Below, one piece after another: positions 14,201 through 24,906 of a stretch of 64,000 bases of DNA. Both the position numbers and the translations under genes were made by a program. How positions within the stretch are numbered: position 1 is the first letter of the stretch; each line of letters opens with the position of its first letter. The stretch lies in assembly GCA_947623455.1 (NCBI GenBank), contig OX392528.1:53276322-53340321 (forward strand), read 5' to 3'. The notes beneath the pieces are model-generated. The model saw nothing but the letters and a program-made list of their open reading frames with translations. It was not told where the DNA came from and did no database searches. This stretch comes from Mimachlamys varia (lineage: Eukaryota > Mollusca > Bivalvia > Pectinida > Pectinidae).

Positions 14201-14944
14201 AAAGGAATTTGGGTTAGGTCGGAAATGAAATATTTCCCAGCAAAGTTTGTAAACAACTTTAAATTCTCTGGATTCGTATGAAAATAGAAACAAAATAATG
14301 GCCGCTTCGACAATTAGGTGTCAAAAGTGGCAGAAGCAGTATTGTCCTATAATTGTCTCACCACAAATACAGAACAGCACAATCTGTTACAAGACAATAT
14401 GTTTGGGGTATTAACGCGTTTCGTTAGGTCATGTTTCTATTGAGTGGAATAAAAAGTCGGTATCCATTACAAAAATGTGTGTCGTCCCATTGAGGAGAGG
14501 TACGTAAGTAATAAGATAACCATTGTTGGCTGGCGTGTTTATGGGCTAGTCAAGAATGCACAGAAAATGGAGGCGTTTTAGTGTTGATCAGATTAACACA
14601 GGAAAGCATGCCCGCAATCCTTCTGTTCGCTGCCAAATTTTAGCCACAAATGTACATGATGTTACGTCCTGTGTCGTCTGCCACATAGTATAGTACGCCA
14701 TTAATGGCTTAGCGGTGCCGGAATTAAAATGTTTTATTCAAATTTCTCCTCACAGACCATAGTTAGACCTCGAGACATTTTGTAACGTCCCAGTGACGTC
14801 ATTGTGTGATGATTGCTGCCAAGGGAAAAAACGGCGAGCGTTCACCGCCTATTGCGTCATGTGTACGTCAGATGGAGACGCGGCAGCAATTAAGGTTGTG
14901 CCGATCGTCTCAAATTTTTATATGAATGATTTATTGCCTGTTAA

Positions 14945-14950
14945 ATAAAG
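14945..14950 (+). terminator. Candidate distal poly(A) signal AATAAA
   Basis: A canonical hexamer followed by TTCTTGTATGTTATTTATTT. It could end a long 3' UTR of the GTPase gene or an unrelated transcript. No direct evidence links it to either. Confidence 0.3.
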
Positions 14951-15347
14951 ATTTCTGAAAGAAACAATTCTTGTATGTTATTTATTTATCATTCAAGTGT
15001 GTATTATATATACACGAGTACCATAAGCAAAGGAACTGGACAAGTCGAAGCAAATGGCAAAGCAACATGACGTATTCGCAGAATATTTGAGAAATGTAAA
15101 AATAATATCTGCGAGAATTTACGACAGTTTTATAGTGATTCGGCAGTCAAGCAAACTTTTGAAGTTTTCGCCTTATTGATATTATAAAAACAAAATATCT
15201 GAGTATTCAAAAGTCAAGCGGACCCTAACGGAGTACATCAGCTACACAATATTTTTCCGTAATGCCAGTAGACCACCGACCGTTTCATTGATAAAAAGCC
15301 ACCCATTGGGTTTAGTTGTTTGTACATTTGTTTTTCGCTATTCACAG

Positions 15348-15590
15348 TTAGGTAGGCGAGAGAAACTATTACATATACCTTGCCTGTACCGACACGCTCC
15401 GTCTGATGGTGATGAAGAAAACAGAATCTCGCCAACTCCCACCTCAGAATCTACCACGTGTGATGTATATGAAATTCTGAGTTATCAGAGAGATCTAATC
15501 TCAAAGCTAGTGACTGTACAGCTCGGAGCACAGACACCGGCGGATTGGTTTATTTTTAGTTGGGCTTTAAAAAGATGTACTTACAAATGA
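15348..15590 (+). CDS. Candidate coding exon of unknown gene
   Basis: A T-rich tract ending in CTATTCACAG (AG at 15346-15347) opens a frame that stays clear to the TGA at 15588-15590. The product is polar and charged in the middle, with D-G-D-E-E-N-R, then T-S-E-S-T-T and an aromatic/charged stretch V-Y-E-I-L-S-Y-Q-R-D. That is less AT-driven than the random frames nearby. I do not recognise the family. A donor could lie near 15549 (GATTG|GTTTAT, weak), or this could be a terminal exon. A second short exon-like piece follows at about 15703-15768 after a TTCGTTTTAG acceptor, but joining it at that donor would create an immediate stop. Chance or a decayed gene remain possible. Confidence 0.27.
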   Translation, partial: LGRREKLLHIPCLYRHAPSDGDEENRISPTPTSESTTCDVYEILSYQRDLISKLVTVQLGAQTPADWFIFSWALKRCTYK

Positions 15591-15949
15591 TTTTCTAAAT
15601 ACTTTCTAGTTTTCCTGTTGGACTCGAATTTAAAATTCATCCAGAATAGTTGAAATTTCTTCCAAAAAAAGTCGAAACTAAAAATTGTTGACTTCGTTTT
15701 AGATTGAACCATATTGTGTGCCGTTCGATGGTAGCACGACGCAAATGTCGGGCCGTAAAGTGATGTAATATTAATTCAAAGAATCTCCTATGGCACATTC
15801 TAGTAATAAAAAAGACTTCACCGCACCAAGAAGAGTTGAAGGAATGTGAAGTCCCGCATTCCCACGGGATGGGGACCGTCAAAGAAGCTGGCACTGGTGC
15901 TATTATGGAAACCATATGACGCATGAAAACGAGACTAAAAGATTCCAGT

Positions 15950-17219
15950 GAACTCTCTTCATTATATATCGTTCTGATATAGGTTGGCAGGCGAAGACGA
16001 CAAAACAGATGTCTGATGCCAGAGTATTTATAACGTATATATAATACCTACATTACTCCAGTAAACAGATCGGAGTATATAAATCATTATATACACTAGA
16101 TCCAGACCCGACCCAGATCTGAGGTATTTTGGTCAGTATGCTTGTACTGTTAAACGTATATCAGTACTATACGTTAAAGGGTCTCAAACACCGATACTCT
16201 ATCTGAGGGTTTCTCTGTGGGGTTTAAAGCCACGGCTTGTTTTAATCATGTGTACATGTTTCTCGGTGTTTGTAAAATACCATGTTCCCACATTCGCCAA
16301 ATGAAGTAATCCCTTTTCAAACGTATTTGTTACTTTTCGGGTAATCGCCAAAGAACTGGAGCAGAATATTTTTTTTCTTCGACAAAAATAATCGTTTCCT
16401 GTCAGCTAGGACACCAGAAATTACAATTCCTTATACTGTACAGGTATAAGTTATTGGTAAAATTAAGAGAGAAAAAAACACAACTCTGAAATTTTATTTA
16501 TTAAAATATCTTTTATTGACAAAGAGTACAAAGTAATTTGTCGACATCTATAGCGTGAATTTCCAATTATACCAGTCTGATTTGTTTGTATCACGACACA
16601 GTCTCGCATAGTCTCGTGTTACGCGACAGAGGAATTTGTCTAAATCTGAAAGAAATTCTAACCAAATTACATTAGTCGTAATTGCACATGAAATGGAATG
16701 CGTGACTCAAAACCGTTTAATGAAAAATGGTATAGAGTTAGGTAGTGCTTATTATATTGTAAAATTTCCATTCCAACAAGTAATAGCACTCCACGTGGAT
16801 CAAAGCTCAAAGAAATCCGATTATGTAAAAAAAAAAAGTGGTCTGTGTTGCGTGGCCTGTGTTGCTAAGTAACGCTGCACGCAGCCATTGGCACGATGGC
16901 TCGACTCAAGTCTCTGATTTAGCAAGAGCTGAATATTGAAACGTCGGAGTCTGTCATCAACCAAAAACAATCAAATATGTTCAATGTGTCTGAAAATCGG
17001 TATGAATTAATTGGACACGTTGGTCAAATGGGGTCAGCTTTTGATAGCAAACATGTCTCCCATGGACATACCAGAGACAATATTCCTGTTCGGATATTAC
17101 AAGTTTTCGGAATATACAGATTCAACACAAAAAAGGCTAAGTGTTGACTACAGGGATTTACATATTAAAGTCGTTCATGTAAAAAGTAAAAAAAAAAAAA
17201 TAATAATACAATTGTACCG

Positions 17220-17269
<50 letters not shown>

Positions 17270-17995
17270 GAAAAACCTTCTTATGTTTTGTCGTACAACC
17301 TTCTGTCAAACTAACCATGCGTAACCATACTGGACATGACAGTTTATATTCCTACCTGACCGCATTTCGGACAGGTCAGTTGTCTCTGAACCTAATACAC
17401 ATTCCAATGCATAATATAAAACTCGTACTGGTCAAATATGAAATCGGCATTCCATAGAAAGGGAAAATATATGTATGGTTAGCATGAACCGTACTGTACA
17501 GTTTTCTTATTAGCTTCTCACGCGAAACCAAATATACGAGAAAGCTGATATTAATATGACTTTTTGGACAAGATGCCCAAACATCAAATATGCGTAAAAG
17601 AAGAAACTGTTTACATTTTGACAATTTTATGGCCGTTCTCACACATGTCCGTTTCTGTATGATATATTAGGTCCCGACTCCCGAGATAAAAGTCTTCACA
17701 CATCAATAAATGAGCTGTATGGTTGTCATATTTACTGCAATTTTACAGCAACAGAAACAAACATAAACACGAAATTCTCAGGTGGCGTGCTCAGAGTAAG
17801 GATAATTAGTATGGTTGACAAGCTATGTATGCCGACACATGCGTAATTGAATAAATATATATATTTGTTATCAATACAATAATTGTAATTGTAATACAAC
17901 ATTTACATGTACTTATACCGTGTTTTAGATATAAAGTTGTGTCTTTATTGATAGAGTTTTAATCAAACATACTTCATTTTTCGGCTAATTTAATC
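15950..17995. other. Non-coding AT-rich stretch with a C/CT microsatellite
   Basis: No gene recognised. It contains A-runs, TATATA tracts and the microsatellite at 17220-17266. Frames that cross the microsatellite read as poly-(Leu-Ser) and are artefacts of the repeat. Confidence 0.6.
17220..17266 (+). repeat. (C)n(CT)n microsatellite
   Basis: A run of about 10 C followed by about 18 CT dinucleotides. It is immediately preceded by an A-rich tract (AAAAAAAAAATAATAATA). Confidence 0.95.
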
Positions 17996-18215
17996 CAGGG
18001 GTCACAGTGGCCGAGTAGTGTAGCTGTCTAGACAATTTACCACTAGCCCTGCATCTCTGGGTTGCAAGTTCGAAACTCACGCGAGGCATTTGCATTGTAC
18101 TGACCGTAGGTCGGTGGTTTTCACCGTGTATTCCGGCTTTCCTCCACCTTCAAAAACCTGGCACGCCCTAAAATGACACTGGGTGTTTATTGGACGTAAA
18201 ACATTAAAACAAAAC
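17996..18215 (+). mobile_element. tRNA-derived SINE, plus strand, nearly full length
   Basis: The head resembles a Ser/Leu-type tRNA gene. Box A-like TGGCCGAGTAGTGTAG starts near 18008 and box B-like GCAAGTTCGAAACTC lies near 18064-18078. The body carries CCGGCTTTCCTCCACC, the complement of the GGTGGAGGAAAGCCGG block in the copies at 34.1 and 63.8 kb. The 3' end reads TTGGACGTAAAAC and runs into A-rich sequence. SINEs are transcribed by RNA polymerase III from boxes A and B and mobilised by a partner LINE. It is too diverged to be a working tRNA. The exact SINE family name is not assigned. Confidence 0.85.
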
Positions 18216-19013
18216 TAATTAATTTATCTGTCTTCTATTTTCACTATGGCGTCTATACTAACGATGAAAGGAATGGCGCAGGTCCGTTTATATTTTGTCC
18301 TTGACTATTGGTAAAGGGGTCGCTCTCTTTCAACATTTCTGAACCCACTTCAGCACAAACGAGATTCTAATGTATCTAGATTACTCAATATCTCAAATAA
18401 GTTTCCTAAAAGACCGGTGACCGAGTTTAACAAAATATTGAAACACAAATTGTGTACGTTAAGTGCAAAATGGATATATGAATTTATCAACAGAGAAATT
18501 CGGTAGTGTCTTTTGAGCAGTTTTGTGCACACGCCGGATTATAGGATTCTATTCCACGTGTAGCTGTTTTATCTACCTGGTCCCAATGGTATTGACATGA
18601 CACGTGCATGATACGGTTTCACTTCCTGTTTCTAGAGTGTATCATTGTTGTCGACTTTCGATAACTGATATCAAGGAGAGCTGTGACATTCAATGTGTAT
18701 ATTTAGTATTTCAATTGTCAAAAAAAACATAAACTTTCTGTCTTTCGTGGCCGTTCTTAGTGTTGATACAATCCAAGGGAACCTGGGGCTGATTTACGCC
18801 ATATCTGTCACAGATTATGCTATGACGCAACAATGATTATGTTTCATTAGCAGATGATTTGCCGAATGTCAAGGCCATGACAAGAGGTCAAACGCCAGAA
18901 TATAAACAGTGTGTGGTCTAATTCGTGCAAAAGTCATCGCCTTTGGCTGATAGAAACACCGACAATGCATTGTCCCTCGTTTATATTATCTTTCTCTCGG
19001 GGTTTATCTACCG
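18216..19013. other. Non-coding stretch, nothing recognised
   Basis: AT-rich intergenic-type sequence between the SINE and the hairpin element. No gene or repeat was recognised. Confidence 0.6.
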
Positions 19014-19132
19014 TTAGTCCGAAGGGTTCTGACTCTCTGACCCGCTAATATTTGGACGACAAGCCGGGGGTCTCGCACCCGCCTGCCGTCCTCATATTTA
19101 GCGGGTCAGAGAGTCAGAACCCTTCGGACTAA
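19014..19132. repeat. 119-bp hairpin element
   Basis: The left arm starts TTAGTCCGAAGGGTTCTGAC and the right arm ends GTCAGAACCCTTCGGACTAA. Arms of about 47 bp pair almost perfectly around a short GC-rich loop (AAGCCGGGGGTCTCGCACCC). Half of this unit recurs, diverged, at 29318-29367. Together they indicate a dispersed miniature inverted-repeat family. No clear target-site duplication was found. Confidence 0.85.
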
Positions 19133-19458
19133 TGTACCGTGTGCTACTAATTCCGATACCGGTAAACTACCTTTGTTACTAGATATTGATTTTGTAATCA
19201 AACGTATGAAAACGGTCGTTTCTACATCTCGGTGTCCAGAAATAGGTTAAGACTTGCTAATTACATATATTAGGGTTCCGGTTCTTTATTACCAGTAAGT
19301 TAACAAAGCACATTTTAGAACTGATGACCAAGATATTTTGGAAACAGACGGTACCAAGTCGGATAAGGACTTTCCGTGTGGCAGAAACTACCGTATAGTG
19401 CATATTATTGTAAGTGATGGTTAGGGTCACTTCTAAGAATGAAATGTGAAATGTACAT

Positions 19459-19584
19459 AGCCTTTATGACTATTGAGGGGGCATTTTTATCGAAAATTGA
19501 TCTAACCCCCCAAAGTGTAAAATTACTCGCAGCACCCTGGTTAAGGTCCAAAAACTAGCTGTAACAAATTATCAGGTCCCAATG
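19459..19584 (-). mobile_element. Partial copy of the 763-bp palindromic element
   Basis: Matches the right half of the element at 50156-50918. Shared words are CCTTTATGACTATTGAGGGG, the ATCGAAAATTGATCT block, a short C-run, AGCTGTAACAAATT and TCAGGTCCC. The left arm is missing, so it is a truncated or solo-arm copy. Its C-run is short (six), unlike the long homopolymer of the full copy. Confidence 0.75.
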
Positions 19585-19589
19585 GATGC

Positions 19590-20744
19590 ACCATATTGCA
19601 ACCATTACATATATGTATTTGTTGCATTTTCTTGCTTCGTGGCAACTCGTGGCATTCGGTATAAACGATCGCATGGAACCTTATAGGAATAAAGCCTCCC
19701 AGTGCATACATATAATCGCTTTTCTGATTCGGCATAACACACAATGCCAAGAAAAATCTCGACCATCGAAGTGCCGTCGCCTCTCATGGAAAGCCATTTA
19801 AACTAACACCACTTGTTTGATGAACGAAGCACAGTTTTTGTGAATTATGGAAATTCTTCCATTGTTCTCAAACCGCGTTAAAGATAACAGAAGGTTAGGG
19901 TCTTCAACGCCAAAATAGGGTAAATTGGCGAGCTATAATCGCACACGGAGTTAGCTCCCCTGGGTATTATGATATATTCATGAACTAATCAAGTAGCAAT
20001 AGCGCGTGGTCGAATATTTATTGCTGGAGAATTGTCCCTTTGATGTTAGGAGAGCAAAAATACGTCCATCTTGATTAGACAAGATGGGGATAATTTCTCT
20101 CTTTTGATTCATCATAACATTATTCAACATTATCCGAGAATATTAATTTATAATTAACGTGTCACTTAAAAAATATCACGAAATGTTTTATTCAAATATG
20201 CATTAGTTCTAAAGTCATTAAGTTGACCATACTTGAACCAATTAACGGAAGTCATTAGTGATGTGTATTGTATGATTGGGATAATGGTCTCGCGAGATTT
20301 TCTATAATCTCGTTGTTTCCCTGAGTTGGTGATGTGTATTGGCATCTGTTTGGAGAACGATGTTCGTGGAGAGAAGTAATTTGAAGTCCCACTCGCCATT
20401 CGTTACATCTCCGGACGGCCATTGTTATTAGATACGTTTCGATAGTTACAAACATATTCCGACCAAATACATCAACTGTATCACTGTTTATGTCCCGTAT
20501 TTGGACATTTATTTACTTTTTATGAATCAAGCGGAAATGTTATTTGAGGTGGTTGAGTCAGGGGATGTCGGGGTATGGCAAAACGGTTAACAAATAACTC
20601 ATAACCGCCATGCTTTTTGTGCACACAAAAAAATTGTATTATGGGTTTAATCGACATCTGTTCAGTAAAAAATGCCACAAAAATGATAGAATTAACCAAA
20701 TCCAAAAAATGAAATGCTGTAAAAAATTATATACTCCACGAAAA
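19590..20744. other. Non-coding stretch, nothing recognised
   Basis: AT-rich. Several open frames of 60-77 codons overlap one another on both strands without splice context or family resemblance, so none is called. Confidence 0.5.
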
Positions 20745-21050
20745 GTCCTAACTTTATTCTCAGGACCCTGTGATAGCACTAGGTAAGGTCCCAACTTTAA
20801 TCTCAGGACCAAGTGATATGACTAGGTAAGGTCCTAACTTTAATCTCAGGACCCTTTGATAGCACTAGATTAGGTCCTAATTTCATTCTCAGGACCCTGT
20901 GATAGCACTAGGCAAGGTCCTAACTTTATTTTTAGGACCCTGTGATAGCACCAAGAATGATCCAAACCGAATTCGAAGGTCCCTGTGATAACATCAGGAA
21001 AGGTCGTCAAAACTCTATTCACAAGTCCCTGTAATAACAACATGAAAAGT
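20745..21050 (+). repeat. 43-bp tandem array, about 5-7 degenerate copies
   Basis: The repeated unit contains AGGACCCTGTGATAGCACTA followed by GGTAAGGTCCTAACTTTAAT. Early copies are close to each other; copies after about 20950 drift (GGTCCCTGTGATAACATCAG). Further decayed words occur to about 21375. The GGACC/GGTCC words give each unit partial dyad symmetry. Confidence 0.85.
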
Positions 21051-21129
21051 CAAATCCTACATATATATATAAACTTATTTATTTTACAACAATTATGAAA
21101 CAACTTAACCAACTTATATAAATTACTCG

Positions 21130-21303
21130 TGTTGGCCCGGATGGTAGCTCGCAAGGGATCTTATTGTGGGAGGAAACCGGAGTACCCGGAGAAAACCCAC
21201 GTGGTCGGGCAGGTGACCCCATACCTTTTCACGTTCGGTCGGGGAGTCGAACCCCGGCCGCCTTGGTGAAAGGCAAGTGCGCCATCAACTGCACCGACCA
21301 TCC
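21130..21303 (-). mobile_element. tRNA-derived SINE, minus strand
   Basis: On the minus strand the head reads like a tRNA, with box A-like TGGCGCACTTGCC and box B-like GGGGTTCGACTCCCC. It is followed by a body whose plus-strand form is AGGAAACCGGAGTACCCGGA. That body block is shared with the SINEs at 18.0, 34.1 and 63.8 kb, while the tRNA head differs, suggesting a sister subfamily with a swapped or different head. An open frame across it on the plus strand is an artefact. Confidence 0.8.
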
Positions 21304-22072
21304 AAAACCTAATTACCAGGTATCTTTAATAACACCTTTCCCAAGGAATGGTCCAAACCTAATTATCAATCCCTGTGTTAAAATGTAGAATTCTACTTTA
21401 TCTTTTTAGATACAAACTCAGAAAGAACTTCGGTCAAAAAGTAGAACATACAAATAACATGTTATAGCATCACATCGGAGACGGCGAAGAAGAAGAAAAC
21501 CAACAACAACAAAATGAGATGTATCCCCAGCTGACGACTGAATGTATTCAGGGCACATCATGGTTAATATGTTATGATAGGTCAATTACTTTTTTTTGTA
21601 TCTTGACAATATAACGTTCTCATGTACAACATCTCCGTCTTGTTGTCATGGATACTCCTGGTGTTGTGACTGTGACATCACCGACAGCGGCGGAAGTCGA
21701 ACTTTTGACCTTTTAATTTGAAGACGAGCACTCTGTACACGTGTACGTTTACTATTTTAACACAAGGTAGGATTATTATCTACAGAAGCAAGACTAACTT
21801 TCGTTATAAGACGCTGACGTAATTGGGGATTTCAATTGTAAACGACTTTTCAAGGGGTATTCCGAAATAATGAAACAATTTTAAACGTCAATTGGGAACC
21901 GACGGCACCTGATTGACGTAAACGTTGGAGCTGTGTCACTTGGGATTCCCACGATATGTTTTCCTGTGAGCTGATTTCCAACATTTTTATTGATCAATCT
22001 TAAGTAATTATACATGGGTAAACATGAAAATAAGCCGTACGTGAAAGATAACAGTTTTCCAGTATCCTATAC

Positions 22073-22175
22073 CACAGTTGCTTGAGTTTCTGTCAGTAAA
22101 TAATAAATATATTGGGCTGCGGCTCCATATATATAAACATTTTTTGATATACTGACAGAAACTCAAGCAACTGTG
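22073..22175. mobile_element. 103-bp miniature inverted-repeat element, copy 1
   Basis: Terminal inverted repeats of about 26 bp: CACAGTTGCTTGAGTTTCTG on the left and CAGAAACTCAAGCAACTGTG on the right. The core contains GCTGCGGCTCCATATATATA. A longer copy with the same ends and the same GCGGCTCCATA core is at 29478-29623. It has no coding capacity. Confidence 0.88.
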
Positions 22176-23020
22176 CCTATACAAACTCTGTGTCATAGTC
22201 CAAATATATATAACGCTGACAAATTCACCACTGAAGTTTAAAATACATATACATGTACATATGTATATACACAATGTAAACGTGTATCGTTTTAAACAAC
22301 ACACACGTGAAATTATGATTAATGTTGAATCATTTAGTTGATGTACATATTCATATTCCACTCAGATGATTAACATTTATTGCGCAATTGCATTTATACA
22401 GTTTTTCCCCAGGTGTGTTATGGAAATACCGGTGACGGCCTGGGAACGACAAAATGACGTCTGTATACGCTGTTTATTATCGTGTTAAGATTGTTTTGGT
22501 CTGGTTTCGGGTCATCGTGCTAATTAATTATCATTAAAAAACACTGTGACCTGATCATTTTTGGCTAATGGAAGGCGTAAAAATAACTGTCGGGTTTGGA
22601 CTTCCATGAATTTTGCTTTCCTGGAATTAATGAATCCCTTTCTTAAAGGGGCATCCCGGGGAAGTCTACATTGAAGTTCTTGAATGTACATGCTGTCTGC
22701 ACTACCAGACACATTTTCCTGTTATTTCAATATTCAAAGTCCACTCAAAATGTGTTTATTAGCCACTTGCAAAATTGCATTCCTCGGGAAAACCCGATAA
22801 AAATAGCGCTGATCACGCGACAAGTGACAGCGTTCTCGGTCAATTTGACGAAGAGGCCCAAGAGGGGACGCGTAATGTATCTACACATGTACGTCCGATG
22901 ATGAACTAGACACAAAGTCCGTGTATAAATTTATTGAATCACATTCACATTAATAATCAGACGTTAATTACACACTATATTCATATGAAGAAATTTATGT
23001 CGACATCTCTGCATCATTTA

Positions 23021-23185
23021 CCGACATCAGTACCTGACTGAAACCGCGATGCAAATCGCCAGAAACCCACATGACACTGCACTCTTACATTGTACGTTTA
23101 ACAGTGTCATGTGGGTTTCCGACGATGACAACCATAGGGCAAACCTTAATTTCTGTAAAAAGTTATTTTCACGAAACCTCATTTA
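23021..23185. mobile_element. 165-bp nested insertion in copy A, with internal hairpin
   Basis: CATTTA occurs at both junctions (23015-23020 and 23180-23185), while copy B has a single AATTTA at the matching point. That indicates an insertion with a 5-6 bp target duplication. It holds an 18-bp inverted repeat, GAAACCCACATGACACTG (23062-23079) against 23102-23119. No terminal inverted repeats are evident, so the class is uncertain. Confidence 0.75.
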
Positions 23186-23298
23186 GAACCATTTCACTAA
23201 AGGTGTGCATGCATTGAAAAGTACAAAAATAAAATGAAATTATTCCGATTTTTTTTTTATACAACTCGATGTCTTGAAGATTTTTTTTAGACTATCTA

Positions 23299-23774
23299 CA
23301 GTTACGTGCCATAAGTCTTTCAATTTTTTTTTATTTTGCTTTTTTCAATGAATTTTCCTGACTTCGTTTCGGGATCATTTTTAATGAAATTTTGTGTACT
23401 TATAGAGAATTGTTTCCTTTTTCATCTCATAATATTTTCCCTGTTTTCCGTTATGTATAATTAGAGAAATCATAATTTATTTACAACATCCAATTTTCGG
23501 GACGCCATTTTGACCTCATTTTGGAAACGTTATATAGAGAAATGGCGTCACACGGAAATTAGCAGTGTATATAATTCTGTTTAGCTCCATAAATACACAA
23601 CGGAAAATTAAATAAATATTATCAGAGAAAACCTTGTATATTTCTTTACTAAATGACAAAAAATTGTCAAAATCTATCCATAAACGAAGTCAGGAAAATT
23701 CATTGAAAAAAGTTGAAAATACAAAGAATATATAGCAAAAAAAAAAAAAATGAAAGACTTTTGGCACGTAGCTG
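23299..23774. mobile_element. 476-bp Tc1/mariner-type MITE nested in copy A
   Basis: The left end CAGTTACGTGCCATAAGTCT and right end (reverse complement) CAGCTACGTGCCAAAAGTCT are inverted repeats. They are followed in both arms by a T-run and TCAATGAATTTTCCTGACTT. TA flanks both sides (23297-23298, 23775-23776). The uninterrupted sequence is visible in copy B near 44690. TA target duplication and CAG termini fit the Tc1/mariner superfamily. No transposase frame. Confidence 0.85.
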
Positions 23775-24906
23775 TATATATTCATCTAAAATCTATCCAA
23801 CTTTCAGTGTCAACATACTTTACACTTACAATTATATATGTATCACGGAAGTTCGTGCACTCATATGACGCACCGCGCACTAAACATGTAGAATACATGT
23901 AGAATATATATATCAAATTTGGAACTTGTCGAGAAGATAATTGTCCAACACTTAATCCATTTATATATGTTATGATTCATTTTACTTTGTACTATGTAAA
24001 TTTAAAGGTTCGTTAACATTTTCAACACAACTGCAGACATGGGATAAACATGTATATGATTTTTTTTTATGAATTAATGACTTCACTTATAAAATGCATA
24101 TATTTTGATTCATATCAAATTTATTACCGGGGTCCAAACCCGATCATATTTGTACAATCCATATTTTATAGATTAGGTATGACAAGATTTTTTTATCCGC
24201 TCATGATGACATAAATTTATTCATTTTGTCCAAATTGAATCTGTATACATTAAACTCAATCGCCCTATACCGGCGTTTTACAACGTAACCCCCCCCCCCC
24301 TCCCCATACGGTTTTTCTTGTATGTGAAAAGGTCTTTCTCTTCAGATATATATTTCAATAAGCTGTTTTACTGGAATATTATAGAGGGAATATTACAATA
24401 CACGCTTTCAAGTTTTACACACGCATTTCATGTAACAGAGGAATGAAAGAGTTATCCCTTGGGAGGCCCCAAAACCAAATAAAAACTGTGTCACCGGCAA
24501 TCCAGAAGAAAACTGTAACATGCAAACAATTGGGCTGTTTGTCTCTCCCTTGAATACTTCCCATCCCTCATTATGCTTCCGTAATATAATCCTTACGTTA
24601 AAGTTTGACCATTTGGCCACTTTTCGCTTGGTAGTTACATGTAGGTCACGCGGATCGCCATTTTTTGTTTACCGATGTAGCTTGTTATGCGCATGCGTCA
24701 TCATATGTGATGCAAAAAAATTTACATGTCCAAATCGTTGATCAACGAATAGTGATTCCCTTTTTTAATTATTAATTAAAATTTATGAGAACATATTTCA
24801 ACGTAAATCGCCCATTAATTTTCCACAAGAGTATACATTTAATTCATATAAACAATATTTCTAAATAAGCATAAAAAAATATAGTTTTACCGTGATGCCT
24901 CTTTAA

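Larger units (their letters stand above)
10758..14950 (+). other. Probable 3' UTR and downstream sequence of the Rho GTPase gene
   Basis: No coding signal was recognised. AATAAA hexamers at 11265-11270 and 14945-14950 are candidate poly(A) signals. The first would give a 3' UTR of about 0.5 kb. The second is followed by T- and GT-rich sequence and would give about 4.2 kb. A perfect CRE palindrome, TGACGTCA, lies at 14794-14801. A C/T-rich tract runs about 12580-12776 and ends in CACCACAG, which looks like a splice acceptor, but no convincing exon follows. Which poly(A) site is used cannot be decided from sequence alone. Confidence 0.4.
22647..24902 (+). mobile_element. TTAA-flanked non-autonomous DNA element, copy A (with two insertions)
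   Basis: Left end AGGGGCATCCCGG and right end (reverse complement) AGAGGCATCACGG form imperfect terminal inverted repeats. TTAA sits directly outside both ends (22643-22646 and 24903-24906), as expected for TTAA-targeting superfamilies such as piggyBac or Kolobok. It aligns over its whole length with copy B (44216-45785), including a poly-C tract and CGCATGCGTCATCATATG near the right end. It differs by a 165-bp insertion (23021-23185), a 476-bp insertion (23299-23774) and about 80-90 bp near 24310-24410 that copy B lacks. No transposase frame was seen. The short frame starting at 22671 recurs in copy B but has no recognisable family. Confidence 0.85.

Noticed and set aside
17996..18080. Possible tRNA gene (boxes A and B)
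   Set aside because: The cloverleaf is not maintained and the sequence continues into the shared SINE body and tail; the same applies at 21.2, 34.3 and 46.05 kb.
22671..22901. Open frame repeated in both TTAA elements (also 44230-44445)
   Set aside because: Shared because the elements are copies. The C-terminal parts diverge by frameshift, which argues against selection on the protein.
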